Below, piece after piece: positions 51,814-61,858 of a stretch of DNA of 64,000 nt. The notes below the pieces were generated by a model. It had not been told where the DNA came from. It worked only from the letters and a program-made list of their open reading frames with translations, and did not search any database. The stretch is taken from the NCBI GenBank assembly GCA_001898505.1, contig MKTZ01000025.1, positions 62,001 to 126,000 on the forward strand. Reading direction: 5' to 3'. How positions within the stretch are numbered: position 1 is the stretch's first letter; each line of letters opens with the position of its first letter. The DNA is from Sphingobacteriales bacterium 50-39. GTDB lineage: Bacteria > Bacteroidota > Bacteroidia > Chitinophagales > Chitinophagaceae. The position numbers and the translations under genes were made by a program.

Positions 51814-52254
51814 ATGGGAATGGTGTATGCAGAAATTGAATTGATCAACAGCACAGACATGGCGATGGCCCGGAAGCATATCATCGGGGAAGAAGAGGTG
51901 AAACGAATGCAGGTGAGGATGGTGGTGGATACGGGGTCATGGCTCATGGCGATTAACGAAAGCATCAGGGATTACCTGGACTTGCAGGTGGTTTACCAGA
52001 CGACATTGGCGATGGCCAATGGCCAGCCGATAACACGGGATGTGGTCGGGCCTATCGAGGTACATTTTGGGGATCAGAAGTCTGTTTGTAACGCATTCGT
52101 GCTGCCCGGGGACAGTGAGCCTTTGTTGGGAGCCATTCCAATGGAGGAGATGGATCTACTTGTCGACCCTAAGAGACAGCAGCTTGTGTTGAATCCTGAA
52201 TATCCCTATAATGGGATGTTGAGGTTGGGCCGCAGGCCGCCAAAAGTAAATTGA
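51814..52254 (+). CDS. Small clan AA (retropepsin-like) aspartic protease
   Basis: 146 residues, a single protease half-domain that would have to dimerise. Catalytic motif MVVDTGSWLMAI (DTGS), later flap region TTLAMANGQPI and the hydrophobic-Gly motif LLGAIPMEEMDL. No signal peptide, no transmembrane segment. Similar small proteins are frequent in bacteria with unknown substrates. Ends with a terminator at 52265. Confidence 0.85.
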   Translation: MGMVYAEIELINSTDMAMARKHIIGEEEVKRMQVRMVVDTGSWLMAINESIRDYLDLQVVYQTTLAMANGQPITRDVVGPIEVHFGDQKSVCNAFVLPGDSEPLLGAIPMEEMDLLVDPKRQQLVLNPEYPYNGMLRLGRRPPKVN

Positions 52255-52264
52255 GTTTTCCAGG

Positions 52265-52290
52265 GACCGCCCAAGAGGGGGTCTTTTTTA
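52265..52290 (+). terminator. Intrinsic terminator after the aspartic protease
   Basis: GACCGCCC and GGGGGTC pair with one bulged G over AAGA, followed by TTTTTTA. Confidence 0.75.
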
Positions 52291-52328
52291 TCTAATTGTT
52301 AAGTAAGAAGATGAAATAAATTAGCATT

Positions 52329-52336
52329 TATCTTTG
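52329..52336 (+). promoter_or_regulatory. -7 box of the ECF sigma gene
   Basis: TATCTTTG, exact match to TAnnTTTG, 20 nt before the ATG at 52357. No TTG at the usual distance upstream. Confidence 0.5.
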
Positions 52337-52356
52337 CAGCGCAGTACTAATTGCTC

Positions 52357-52932
52357 ATGGTGGATATGGAGATACCTGATGTCAATATTGCAGACCTGTT
52401 AATTCGTATCCAGCAGGATGATCCCGCGGCTTTTGAGAGCCTGTATTTACAGATGTGGGAGCCGCTGTTCGTATTTGCCATGAAGCGGCTGCAGAGCGAG
52501 CCCGACGCAGAGGATGTAGTGCAAAACGTGTTTGCCGCTGTCTGGACCCGCCGTCACTCCCTGCGTATCAATACTGGTTTTTCAGGATACCTGTTTACTG
52601 CCGTCAAATACCAGGTGCTTGACCGCCTTAATGAGATGCTGCACTCCCCATCGGGGATCGAAGAGGTGAGCCAGGCTATTCTACCTGAGCTGAACGATGT
52701 GATGGATACCGTCCTGATCAAAGAGCTACAGGCAACCATCGACAAGGAAATAGGCGAGCTGCCGGAGAAAATGCGGCAGATCTATCTCATGAATCTCGAA
52801 GAACATTGTTCCATCTCCCAGATAGCCGAACGGCTGCAACTTTCCGAGCAAACTGTCCGCAATCAATTGAATACAGCCAGACAGCGGCTGAAAGTCTCTC
52901 TCAAGAACGCGATGACCTTACTTTTCTTTTAG
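52357..52932 (+). CDS. ECF sigma factor of a FecI/FecR cassette
   Basis: 191 residues from the ATG at 52357 (a TTG at 52351 is in frame). Region 2 (about 20-90): DDPAAFESLYLQMWEPLFVFA, EPDAEDVVQNVFAAVW. Region 4 (about 125-185): LPEKMRQIYLMNLEEHCSIS, IAERLQLSEQTVRNQLN. Typical of the expanded FecI-like group of Bacteroidota. Followed by a FecR anti-sigma gene and a receptor with a signalling STN domain: the classical three-part cell-surface signalling system. Confidence 0.94.
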   Translation: MVDMEIPDVNIADLLIRIQQDDPAAFESLYLQMWEPLFVFAMKRLQSEPDAEDVVQNVFAAVWTRRHSLRINTGFSGYLFTAVKYQVLDRLNEMLHSPSGIEEVSQAILPELNDVMDTVLIKELQATIDKEIGELPEKMRQIYLMNLEEHCSISQIAERLQLSEQTVRNQLNTARQRLKVSLKNAMTLLFF

Positions 52933-53005
52933 TAACCTTATGTTAACATTGGGGTCTGGTTAAAAAAGTATGGATCGGAGACATAGGTAGTAAAGGTCTG
53001 CTGAC

Positions 53006-53974
53006 ATGACTATCGACCAACTGAAAAGACTGCTGCAAAGATATTTAACCGGTAAGGCTACGGATGAAGATCTGCAGATCGTCGAAGGGTGGTTTCACCG
53101 CACGGAAGAAAAGGAATATCATCTAAGTGAAGAGAAGAGAGCAGCGATTGCAGCCCGCCTGCTGCCCCGCCTGCATGCCATAGCATACCCGGCGAAAAAA
53201 GCGCCTTCCATTATTTCTTTGTTGCGATGGCAGCGTGTCGCTGCTGTCTTTATACTTGTTGCCAGCATGGCGGCAATAATCTACCATTATCGTTATCCCA
53301 TCCTGGACCGTATCGATCCTATCGCACAGCATACGGTGATAGCCGGTAGTTATGAGATCAGGACGGTGACCTTGCCTGACAGCAGCCGGGCTGTATTGAG
53401 GAGCGGGAGCAGCATTACTTATCCTGTCCGTTACAGAGGCGACGAGAGAAAGGTAAATATGGAAGGAGATGTATTCTTCGATGTGCGCAAAGATCCGTCT
53501 ATGGTCTTTGCCGTGCATTCGGCACAGATGGATATACGGGTGCTGGGGACATCTTTTGTAGTATCCGATTCACAGAATGCGACCCGTGCAATTGTGCAAG
53601 TGCTTAGCGGAAAGATAGGTGTGGCACATGAAGGAGCGGACATGGGTGATTTGCAGGCCGGTAAAGCGCTGATCTATGACCGGAACACAGGACGGGCCTG
53701 GCGTCAAAAGGCGGATAGTTCACAGGCAATTGCCTGGATACATAAAACTTTTTCCTTTTCCGAGACTCCTCTGCAGTCGGTGTTCACTGCCCTGGAAAGC
53801 AGGTTCGGTGTCCATTTTGTCATCCGGAGGCGAAAGCCGGATACGATTAAATTATTTACGGGCATGTTCTCGGAGGATGATACATTGAAAGATATATTGA
53901 TGGCCCTTTCCTTATCTACGGGCATCCGTTGTTCTGCCATTGATAAAAGCACCATAGAAATTTATTATCCATAA
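53006..53974 (+). CDS. FecR-type anti-sigma factor
   Basis: 322 residues. A short cytoplasmic N-terminal sigma-binding region (QLKRLLQRYLTGKATDEDLQ), a membrane segment at ~75-93 (VAAVFILVASMAAIIY), then the periplasmic FecR domain (VTLPDSSRAVLRSGSSITYP, GDVFFDVRKDP, VLGTSFVV) and a C-terminal DUF4974-like domain (ETPLQSVFTALESRFGVHFV). It relays the ligand state of the receptor's STN domain to the sigma factor. Starts 73 nt after the sigma gene. Confidence 0.95.
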   Translation: MTIDQLKRLLQRYLTGKATDEDLQIVEGWFHRTEEKEYHLSEEKRAAIAARLLPRLHAIAYPAKKAPSIISLLRWQRVAAVFILVASMAAIIYHYRYPILDRIDPIAQHTVIAGSYEIRTVTLPDSSRAVLRSGSSITYPVRYRGDERKVNMEGDVFFDVRKDPSMVFAVHSAQMDIRVLGTSFVVSDSQNATRAIVQVLSGKIGVAHEGADMGDLQAGKALIYDRNTGRAWRQKADSSQAIAWIHKTFSFSETPLQSVFTALESRFGVHFVIRRRKPDTIKLFTGMFSEDDTLKDILMALSLSTGIRCSAIDKSTIEIYYP

Positions 53975-53978
53975 AAGC

Positions 53979-54038
53979 ATTCCCCAAGGGGAATAACCCC
54001 GGGCAAAACCCGCGTTGACATAGCCCTATGGGCCGTGA
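53979..54038 (+). promoter_or_regulatory. Short hairpins between fecR and the receptor gene
   Basis: ATTCCCC/GGGGAAT (53979-53994), CGGG/CCCG shortly after, and GCCC-TAT-GGGC near 54023-54033. No U-tracts. They may stabilise or partly terminate the transcript between regulator and receptor genes. Confidence 0.4.
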
Positions 54039-54067
54039 AGGGAATCATTTTAACACATCTCGAAATT

Positions 54068-57000
54068 ATGAAGCAATCGACCATTTTCATGTTCAGGCTG
54101 GGGACGGCCCTGGCAATGCTCCTTGGCCTGCTGTATTATAACAACGGGTACGGGCAGGAAACCAAGGTATTGGAACAGTCGCTGACCATTCAATTCAAGG
54201 ATGACAATATCATCAGCGCGTTGCATAAGCTGGAGCAGCAGCTACCGGGGAGGTTCATGTATGATGCCGGCGAACTCCGGCGGAGTGAGACAAAAATAAC
54301 GGCCGACTTCAAAGCCGTGAAGCTATCCATCATTCTGTCGGCCATACTAAAGGGGTCGGGCCATGAGTACAGCTTGTTAAAGGATAAGATCATTATTCAT
54401 AAAACATCTATCACGAAGGGGCAGGTTTCGGCAGCCTTTTCTGTCAGTGGGCAGGTCACAGATGGGAAGACCGGGCAGCCGCTTGCCGGGGTCACTGTGC
54501 TTGTAAGGGGGGGAAAGGCAAATACTGTCACGGACGCGGGAGGGCATTTTACCGTCACTGTTCCCGATGCAGATGTTGTACTGACAGTGAGCTATGTGGG
54601 ATATGAAGGCCGGGAGATAAAGGTGGCAGGCAGGTCTGCCGTCAACATATCATTGAATGTGGATAGCAAGTCGCTGGGTAGTGTCGTGGTACAGGCCCAC
54701 CGGAAAGTGAACAATGAAAGCGCTTTACTGAATGAGCGCAAGACGGCTGCTGTCGTGTCGGACGGTATCTCTTCCGAGAACATCCAAAAGACGGCGAGTC
54801 TTACGACTACGCAGGCTTTACAGCGTGTCACGGGTGTGACGATCACCGACGACAGATATGTTGCCATCCGGGGCATGGGCGATCGGAGTGTCATTGCGGA
54901 ATTGAATGGCGCCCGGCTGTCTTCTTCCGACCCTGACCGTAGCGCCGTCCCTTTGGACCTGGTCCCTGCCGGACTGCTGGATAACCTTACCGTCTACAAA
55001 ACTATGACACCGGACAGGCCGGCCGATGCATCGGCCGGCATCGTAGAGCTAAAGACAAAGTCGGTGCCGGACAGCCTGATGCTGGAATTTTCCGCGCAGC
55101 TGGGAACCAATTCGACCATTGGCATTAGTGGCAAGTACAATAGCTTTATAGGCAGCGACATGGGTTTTGGGGGACAGAAGGTCAGCGATCACAATCTGTC
55201 TAATGCTTTTTTGAAATTGAAGGATCAGTATCCCGGGGGGCTGCCACAGATACAGCAGCTCTTTCTGCAGAGCCGTAACAGTCCGGCGTTGGCGGCAGAG
55301 GCTTTGCGCATCAACAATATCATGCAGTCTTTTCCCGCCGTGTTGACCACTTCTTACAAACCTGCGGCGCCGAACCAGATCTATACGATCAACTTCGGTA
55401 ACAAATACCGGGTCTATGGGCATGATCTTGGGGTTGTGCTGGGCGTCAATTATTATAGCCGTACGGAAGACAGGTACAATGGACAGGTCAACCAATACAG
55501 CATCTATCAGGGCATCGTTACCGGAACGCCCGACATCTTCAGTCCCTTGCATATTCCGGGATTCATCACACCAGACCATCCCCGGCTGGGTAAGTATCTT
55601 GGCTATCAGGAGAACTCCGGCGTAACGACGCTGAACTATGGCGTGCTGGCGGGATTGACCTACCGGTTCAACACACGCAACCAGGTGCAGTTCCAATATG
55701 TCGGCAGTCGTGGAGCGGAGACACATGCCAACAACCTGAACGGGTCGTGGCAAAATACCGGATTACAATTCCCGGTATACAACCAGGTGAATCAGCTGAA
55801 GCAATCCTACCGGGTCTTCAATACTTTCAATCTACAGGGGGAACACAGGGTCGTGCCGGGAAAATATTCACCTACGCTGAGCTATAACCTCAGCTCTTCC
55901 AAATCTACACAGAACGAACCCGACTTCCGCTTCACCGACCTGGCCGATTATCGGAAGACAGCGTTTATCGATCCCAACGGACAGGGGATCAACAGTGATA
56001 CCTATGCGTTCGTAGTGGGCAGCGTACATGGGGTAGGGCCGAATGGGGTGTTAAATGCCGACCCCAATGGAAGGAAGTATCGTTTCCTTACGGAGAATAA
56101 CTACAATGCCAAGGCGGATCTTACGCAGCCATTTTGGGCGGGCGGGCGAAAGCAGCTGTTGAAATTCGGGTATAATTTTCTCAGGAGAAGCCGGGATTTT
56201 ACGGAGAACGTGCTGGGACTGCCCGGGAGCTCTGCGGGAGGAGACCAGGCCCTGCTGGCAAAGGCGGCTGGGAATCTCGACCAGTTGGTGTCCTATAACA
56301 ACATCGGGCTGAACCCGTCAGGATACGATGCCGAGGGCGCTCCAAGGACCGGAGGTTTCCTCTACCAGATACGCAAATCGCCCAATAACTACCACGGTAC
56401 GTATGAGACGCAGGCATTTTACGGCATGCTTGATGCGCATATCGGCGAACGCCTGCGGGTGACAGGGGGTGTGCGGTTCGAGTCCACCAATATTCATGCT
56501 CATGTCGATACGGCCAATGTCTTCAATCCGCAGGTGGCGGCTGGCTCTGCAGCCAACGGCTCGACCAACCAGGGCGGAGGAACGACACAGCCCAACACCG
56601 GCTATAAGGTGGATTTTAAACCCTATTATTCAGCGAATATAACTTATACCCTCAACCGAAATATGAATTTCCGCCTGGGATACAGTACGACCCTGGCCCG
56701 TCCGGAACTAAGGGAGCTGACGAATATCTTCGAATTCGATCCTTTCCAGTTCGCGGTGGTCGGCGGCAACCCCAATCTAAAGAACCAGTTCACCCGCAGC
56801 GAGGATTTTCGGTGGGAGTGGTTCCCTAATCCGGGCGAGGTCCTTGCAGCCTCTGCCTTTGCCAAGCAGGTCGACAACCAGCTGAACAAGGTATTTATCT
56901 ATCATGCGCAGGGGGCGGTGAGCACTTTCCCCGAATTCCCTTTGATCGAATATCAGAATGATCCCAACCAGGGTCAACTTTTCGGGATCGAGCTGGAAGT

Positions 57001-57505
57001 ACGTAAGGACCTGGGGCGGATCACCGGGGCTCTGCGTAATTTCTTTGCCGGCACCAACCTGATGCTGGCATCCAGCCAGATCACCAAGAATCCCGAGCGG
57101 CTGGACGCGTCCCGGACCATCGACCGGGCGGCATCCGACAAGAGCCCGCTGTTCGAGCAGCCGCCGTATTCTATCAATGCGTACCTGGACTATGACAACA
57201 GGAGATTGGGAACGCAGCTGTCTGTCAACTTCAATATGGTGGGAGAAAGGCTGGTGCAGGTGCAGCTGGATGGGAGCCCTGATGTTTACAGCCGCCCTGT
57301 TCCGCTGCTGGATGTGGTATTCAGCCAGCGTGTCCTCAAAAGATTCGTGGTGAAAGGGTTTGCCAAGAACATCCTGAACCCGCCCTACAGGGACGTATAT
57401 GCAACCCCGGCATCGGGTGGTCTTTTTCATAACGTATTATACATTCAGCATCAATATTGGAGAGGGGCGGAATATGCCTTGGGTATAACCTATAACCTCT
57501 TTTAA
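54068..57505 (+). CDS. STN-type TonB-dependent receptor
   Basis: 1145 residues from the ATG at 54068; a GTG 11 codons earlier is in frame but precedes the signal peptide. Signal peptide to ~33 (NNGYGQ). STN signalling domain ~40-110 (LTIQFKDDNIISALHKLEQQ), which contacts FecR. CarboxypepD_reg domain ~125-205 (VSGQVTDGKTGQPLAGVTVL). Plug: TTTQALQRVTGVTITDDRYV, IRGMGDRSVIAELNGARL. A large beta-barrel ends in Phe (GAEYALGITYNLF). It is FecA-like in layout and is not accompanied by SusD. Twelve nt before the first of five lipoprotein genes. Confidence 0.95.
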   Translation: MKQSTIFMFRLGTALAMLLGLLYYNNGYGQETKVLEQSLTIQFKDDNIISALHKLEQQLPGRFMYDAGELRRSETKITADFKAVKLSIILSAILKGSGHEYSLLKDKIIIHKTSITKGQVSAAFSVSGQVTDGKTGQPLAGVTVLVRGGKANTVTDAGGHFTVTVPDADVVLTVSYVGYEGREIKVAGRSAVNISLNVDSKSLGSVVVQAHRKVNNESALLNERKTAAVVSDGISSENIQKTASLTTTQALQRVTGVTITDDRYVAIRGMGDRSVIAELNGARLSSSDPDRSAVPLDLVPAGLLDNLTVYKTMTPDRPADASAGIVELKTKSVPDSLMLEFSAQLGTNSTIGISGKYNSFIGSDMGFGGQKVSDHNLSNAFLKLKDQYPGGLPQIQQLFLQSRNSPALAAEALRINNIMQSFPAVLTTSYKPAAPNQIYTINFGNKYRVYGHDLGVVLGVNYYSRTEDRYNGQVNQYSIYQGIVTGTPDIFSPLHIPGFITPDHPRLGKYLGYQENSGVTTLNYGVLAGLTYRFNTRNQVQFQYVGSRGAETHANNLNGSWQNTGLQFPVYNQVNQLKQSYRVFNTFNLQGEHRVVPGKYSPTLSYNLSSSKSTQNEPDFRFTDLADYRKTAFIDPNGQGINSDTYAFVVGSVHGVGPNGVLNADPNGRKYRFLTENNYNAKADLTQPFWAGGRKQLLKFGYNFLRRSRDFTENVLGLPGSSAGGDQALLAKAAGNLDQLVSYNNIGLNPSGYDAEGAPRTGGFLYQIRKSPNNYHGTYETQAFYGMLDAHIGERLRVTGGVRFESTNIHAHVDTANVFNPQVAAGSAANGSTNQGGGTTQPNTGYKVDFKPYYSANITYTLNRNMNFRLGYSTTLARPELRELTNIFEFDPFQFAVVGGNPNLKNQFTRSEDFRWEWFPNPGEVLAASAFAKQVDNQLNKVFIYHAQGAVSTFPEFPLIEYQNDPNQGQLFGIELEVRKDLGRITGALRNFFAGTNLMLASSQITKNPERLDASRTIDRAASDKSPLFEQPPYSINAYLDYDNRRLGTQLSVNFNMVGERLVQVQLDGSPDVYSRPVPLLDVVFSQRVLKRFVVKGFAKNILNPPYRDVYATPASGGLFHNVLYIQHQYWRGAEYALGITYNLF

Positions 57506-57517
57506 ATTATTCTATTC

Positions 57518-59365
57518 ATGAACAGCTATTCAAATTATTTTCACCGGCTAAAAAACGGGTCCCGGCTTTTCCTCCTGCTGCTGCCAGTGATATTCAATGC
57601 CTGCCGCAAGACAAAGGTCGACAATCCCTATCCGTTGACGGGTGTCCAGGTGGCGGGTTCGTCTCCTTCGAGCGTTCGGTTGTTTAACTTTTACAATGCC
57701 ACGCTGGATGTCAAGGCGAACAATGTGCCTTTGACCGCCTTTTCCAGCTCGAGCGTCCAGGGCAACCAGATAGGGCTTTCTCTCTTTCCTTCGGGCGCCT
57801 GGAGCAGCGGCGATGACGGCAGCCCGGTGACCATGCCCGTCTCCCTGTTCGACAAGAACGGGCAGCTCCATATTATCATCCAGAGCAGAGGGGTACAGGG
57901 CTATCAGGGATTGCCCGACATTCCCATGCTACGTGTGGATACGGTATTGAGCAACGATCCGCTGCATCCAAAAGACTATTATGTCATGGGTGGCGGCTAT
58001 CTGAAGGTCATCGACAGGAATATTACCGCTCCCTCACAAGCAGATCATTTCAAGCTGCGGATCATGAATTTCGGACAGCCGAAAGATACGTTGGGATTGA
58101 CCGGTCCGGTGGTGCTGACCTATGCCGACGGGACGCCGGTGAAGGAGCTGGATACGGTGGGGGTGGGTAAGACATCACCTTATGTAGAGCTGCCATATGG
58201 GTCTTATCAGTTCAAGCTGTATGTAGCCAAGGCGTCAGGGGAACCTGATTATACGAAGCAGCTGGCCGAATTGCCGGTGTACCCCAATTTCTCGAATGGA
58301 GGGAATACTCCGCAACAGGATCTGGTGACACGGGTTCGTGGTTTCAAGCCGGGGGGCACATACACGATGATGGTAACTCCTAATGTTCTTGGGTACAATT
58401 TCAGCACCAACGGGGAGAGCCCCACGTTCTTCCTGATCAACTCTTACCGGGTCCTGACCGAGCAGGCTGCTCCGCAGAATATATCATGGGCCAGGATACA
58501 GGCTGTCAATGCCTGGCAGGATCAGTCCGTCAGTTTCAGGCTGGATGGGATGACGATCTCCGGCGGGCTTGGGCTGGGGCAGAGCGGGGATTACAGCGCC
58601 GTCATTCAGGGTGCACACCACCTGGAGGCGGTGGATGGCTCGGGCAATACGATCGCTGCCGGGGACATCGTGCTCTACCCGTATGATAATATTACGGCGT
58701 GGGTATTCGCCAGGGGCGGCAAGGCGGCTATCGCTTTCACCAACACGGATATGACCAGTACATTGTATGAGAGCATGTCCAATTACACAGTCGATGACGG
58801 AACGGATGGCTCGAAGAATACCTGGCATTTCAATTATGCGATCCAGACGCGATTTCTGAATCTTAGCGATGTGCCCTATGTAACCTTCACCAAGGACGGG
58901 GTATTGTTTAACCCTTATGTCAGCGGCAACCTGATCAACCAGGGGCAGAACGATACGGTGGCCTATCCCCAGGCATATATCAACCTGCAGCCTGGTGTTC
59001 CGGTGGTTTATAATCCTTTTGTAGTGTTCCCATCGCTGGAAGGTGGATGGCTGATGAAGTTGAACGGGCAAACCTACATCGAGGGAGGGGGCTCTAACAA
59101 TATAGGGTTGGCCCAGAGTGATCCGCTGCCTATCCGCGTTTTTCAGTCCAGCCCCCAGGATGGGGTGTATGAGGGGCAGGTGCCGGGTGCGTTGCTGGGT
59201 AATGTTACGCCGTTGAAGGAAAAGGATTTCGCCAGCGGGACCCTGATCTATCCCGACAGCAATCTGAGGGCCGAGAACGGTTTTTATACGGTGGCGCTCA
59301 TCGGCAATGCGCTGGGAAACTCCGGACCTGCCGGAAAACTTATCGTCGTCAAGCATAATAAATAA
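57518..59365 (+). CDS. DUF4397-like lipoprotein
   Basis: 615 residues. Lipobox FNAC (Cys29) then RKTK. Repeated beta segments, SPSSVRLFNFYNATLDVKAN and HFKLRIMNFGQPKDTLGL..., follow the 'V-R-x-x-N-x-S' opening of DUF4397 domains. At least two such modules appear. DUF4397 proteins are extracytoplasmic, of unknown function. The gene is second in the receptor operon, 12 nt after the TonB receptor, where SusD would normally be. Confidence 0.8.
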   Translation: MNSYSNYFHRLKNGSRLFLLLLPVIFNACRKTKVDNPYPLTGVQVAGSSPSSVRLFNFYNATLDVKANNVPLTAFSSSSVQGNQIGLSLFPSGAWSSGDDGSPVTMPVSLFDKNGQLHIIIQSRGVQGYQGLPDIPMLRVDTVLSNDPLHPKDYYVMGGGYLKVIDRNITAPSQADHFKLRIMNFGQPKDTLGLTGPVVLTYADGTPVKELDTVGVGKTSPYVELPYGSYQFKLYVAKASGEPDYTKQLAELPVYPNFSNGGNTPQQDLVTRVRGFKPGGTYTMMVTPNVLGYNFSTNGESPTFFLINSYRVLTEQAAPQNISWARIQAVNAWQDQSVSFRLDGMTISGGLGLGQSGDYSAVIQGAHHLEAVDGSGNTIAAGDIVLYPYDNITAWVFARGGKAAIAFTNTDMTSTLYESMSNYTVDDGTDGSKNTWHFNYAIQTRFLNLSDVPYVTFTKDGVLFNPYVSGNLINQGQNDTVAYPQAYINLQPGVPVVYNPFVVFPSLEGGWLMKLNGQTYIEGGGSNNIGLAQSDPLPIRVFQSSPQDGVYEGQVPGALLGNVTPLKEKDFASGTLIYPDSNLRAENGFYTVALIGNALGNSGPAGKLIVVKHNK

Positions 59366-59391
59366 TTACGTTGAACTTAAGCAAAGAATAT

Positions 59392-60702
59392 ATGAATGTC
59401 TTGTTTTGTAAAAAGGTGGCGTCGCTGTCCCTGGTGATGGTGGTGTTGCTGACGAGCTGTTATAAATACAAAGAGCGGCCGCAGGTGTCCAACCCGGCCT
59501 ATATCAGGGTATTCAATTCACTGCCATACACGGTGGATGCGCTGCATGCCGGCCAGGCGGCTCCTTTCCTCTGTTTCCTGATGGACCCTGTGAATGATGC
59601 TGCAGGGGTACCGGATAATGGGGCTGTTGTCGGCGACTGGCTGCATACACGGGAGCTGTTCTCTCTATCCTATGCAGCCGATGCGGGCACGGCGCTGAAT
59701 GCGCAGTCGACCATCGATCAGATCAATTCCGGCCTGCCTGCGCAAGATGTGATCAACGCCAACTATGAATACCCGGGCAAGCTGCACGTGCTGACGGCGC
59801 CGGCCATGAATGGTATCGATATGTCTGCTTGGGCGCAGGCGCCTTCCGGGAAGCACCGGTTGATCTTCGTCACCAGGCCACAGGACGACAGGCCTTTCGA
59901 TCAACTGCCCGTGAGCCTGCGCAGGAATGTCATCATCGACACGACGGTGGATCTGCAGGCAGGGGAGGTATATACCATCAATGCGCTGGCGACAGATATA
60001 GATAAGAGTCAATATGGGGTGGACGTGCGTCATGAACAGTTCGTCCATGAGAAGTTCGATCCGGGACGTATCTACGCGGCTTTCTATAATCTCTCCAGCG
60101 TGAGACCCTACCTGGCTACCGACCCGCATTTCCCTTACTATTGGTATTATTCCGACACCCTGACCATTTCCTATACTTGCTGGATCAACGATAATAACTA
60201 TACCAACTCCTATTCATTGAACTCATGGCCGCTGCCCGGCGCCAGCGATATTTTCCTGTCAACCATCTATCGCGGGAAGAATGACGGCGTTGTATTTGCG
60301 CCGTTGCCTTTTCTGACCCGGGATTATTTCTTTGATCAGCAGGGAGTGCTGAGGACCCTGACCACGGCAGGCAGCAATGGCAATATAGGCGGGGGGACCA
60401 TGCCTTACTTTAGCTTCCAATTCAGCGATGCGGACCCGCGGAGGATAACATATGGCAAATTTCCTACGCTGTTGTGCAGCATGGATCCGGCCAGCTTCAA
60501 TACGCTGGACCCGAATACGAATACCAGCGGAGCAACGCCGCTGCAGGGACCCCAGTCAAAGATCTATCAGCCCAATCTTTTCAGGGTGATACAGTCGGGC
60601 GGATCGGTAAATATCTATCCTACTGTCAACGTCTTCGAGGTCATCAATGACCGGATCTATTTGCTGCAGCTGCAGCGGGATTTTGTGAAGGTTCCACAAT
60701 AA
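59392..60702 (+). CDS. Lipoprotein with DUF4397-like start
   Basis: 436 residues from the ATG at 59392 (an in-frame TTG at 59371 precedes it). Lipobox LLTSC, Cys23. NPAYIRVFNSLPYTVDALHAG near residue 40 has the DUF4397 opening; the rest has no recognised domain. It contains repeated Tyr/Trp-rich strands (YYWYYSDTLTISYTCW), suggesting a beta-rich surface protein. Twenty-six nt after the previous gene. Confidence 0.78.
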   Translation: MNVLFCKKVASLSLVMVVLLTSCYKYKERPQVSNPAYIRVFNSLPYTVDALHAGQAAPFLCFLMDPVNDAAGVPDNGAVVGDWLHTRELFSLSYAADAGTALNAQSTIDQINSGLPAQDVINANYEYPGKLHVLTAPAMNGIDMSAWAQAPSGKHRLIFVTRPQDDRPFDQLPVSLRRNVIIDTTVDLQAGEVYTINALATDIDKSQYGVDVRHEQFVHEKFDPGRIYAAFYNLSSVRPYLATDPHFPYYWYYSDTLTISYTCWINDNNYTNSYSLNSWPLPGASDIFLSTIYRGKNDGVVFAPLPFLTRDYFFDQQGVLRTLTTAGSNGNIGGGTMPYFSFQFSDADPRRITYGKFPTLLCSMDPASFNTLDPNTNTSGATPLQGPQSKIYQPNLFRVIQSGGSVNIYPTVNVFEVINDRIYLLQLQRDFVKVPQ

Positions 60703-60731
60703 TTTATTGGATAAGGAAAACATTAAATACC

Positions 60732-61835
60732 ATGTATACATTATTTCGCAGATATTTTTTAGGAGGGTTGCTCCTGTTGTGCGTCTGGCTATGGGCGGCC
60801 TGTTCCAAGAGCAACAGCGGGAACGGCGCTGCGGTGACCAGGGTTGACGCCACGGTGCAGCCTCTCCGGTTCATGCTGGACAACAATAGCGCCTTCAGCA
60901 ATTTCGATACGCTGATGAAAGTTTCGGGGTATATGGACAGCCTTGGGAAAGGGAGGTCGTATACCTTGTTAGTCCCGGACAATACCGCCTTTATCAATGC
61001 GGGTATCGGCATCGATAGTCTGCTGGCATTGCCAAAGGATTCTCTCCGGTTGTTTGTGGGCAATCATATACTTCCGGGGGTGGTGACGACCGACCTGGTG
61101 CCGCAGACCATCACCAATCCGCTGACGGCGGTCAATGGTCAGACGCTGTATCTGAGCAAGCCGTTGATATCCAGCTATGTTTATCAATATCCGGACTTGT
61201 TAAGGCAATATCAGCATACGCTGCATGTAAATGGTATAAAGGTGACGCTGACGGACCAGAAGGCGGTTGACGGCATCCTGCACACGCTGCATTTCCCACT
61301 GCGTCTGACCGTTCCTTCCGTAGCAAGGTATCTGCTGTCGCAGCCGCAATACAGTCTATATGTGGCGGGGCTCCGCAAGTTCAATTTGTTCGATCAGCTG
61401 GATTCTGCGGGACCCTTTACGATATTTCCCTGCCCTAATGACGCGATGATCGCATATGGTATGACCCTGGACAGGATCAACAGCGACACCTTCGACCTCG
61501 AACACTATACTCCCTGGCTGTTTACATCCGGGATACTTGATTCCAGAACCTTCATGTCGGATTTTACCGATGCGCAGCTGCCGAACAATAACACCGGGTA
61601 CACCCGGTACGGTACGATGCAGTATGGCTATGGGGATTATGGACAAGCAGACCCCATCATGAGCATCCAGATCACCAACTACACTTCGCCACTGGGTCCA
61701 AACTATTCGATCTATAATAATATCGGTCCCACGGCCAATTCACATTTGAAAGACCAGCAGCCTGCCCTCAATGGTGTGATCATGCCCCTCGACAAAATCC
61801 TGGTATATCCGGATAGTGTATATATAACTCATTAA
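60732..61835 (+). CDS. Fasciclin-domain lipoprotein 1
   Basis: 367 residues. Lipobox WAAC (Cys24). Two fasciclin/FAS1 modules: the first has SYTLLVPDNTAF (H1 box) and a VDGILHTLHFPL end; the second has GPFTIFPCPNDAMIAYG and GVIMPLDKILVYP. FAS1 domains are ~140-residue adhesion or ligand-binding modules; in Bacteroidota they occur on surface lipoproteins. Third of five consecutive lipoproteins. Confidence 0.88.
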   Translation: MYTLFRRYFLGGLLLLCVWLWAACSKSNSGNGAAVTRVDATVQPLRFMLDNNSAFSNFDTLMKVSGYMDSLGKGRSYTLLVPDNTAFINAGIGIDSLLALPKDSLRLFVGNHILPGVVTTDLVPQTITNPLTAVNGQTLYLSKPLISSYVYQYPDLLRQYQHTLHVNGIKVTLTDQKAVDGILHTLHFPLRLTVPSVARYLLSQPQYSLYVAGLRKFNLFDQLDSAGPFTIFPCPNDAMIAYGMTLDRINSDTFDLEHYTPWLFTSGILDSRTFMSDFTDAQLPNNNTGYTRYGTMQYGYGDYGQADPIMSIQITNYTSPLGPNYSIYNNIGPTANSHLKDQQPALNGVIMPLDKILVYPDSVYITH

Positions 61836-61858
61836 AAAGAACTTTTAAAAATAGTTTT

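Noticed and set aside
58484-59356. 290-codon reverse frame
   Set aside because: Antisense to the DUF4397-like lipoprotein; no start context or domain.
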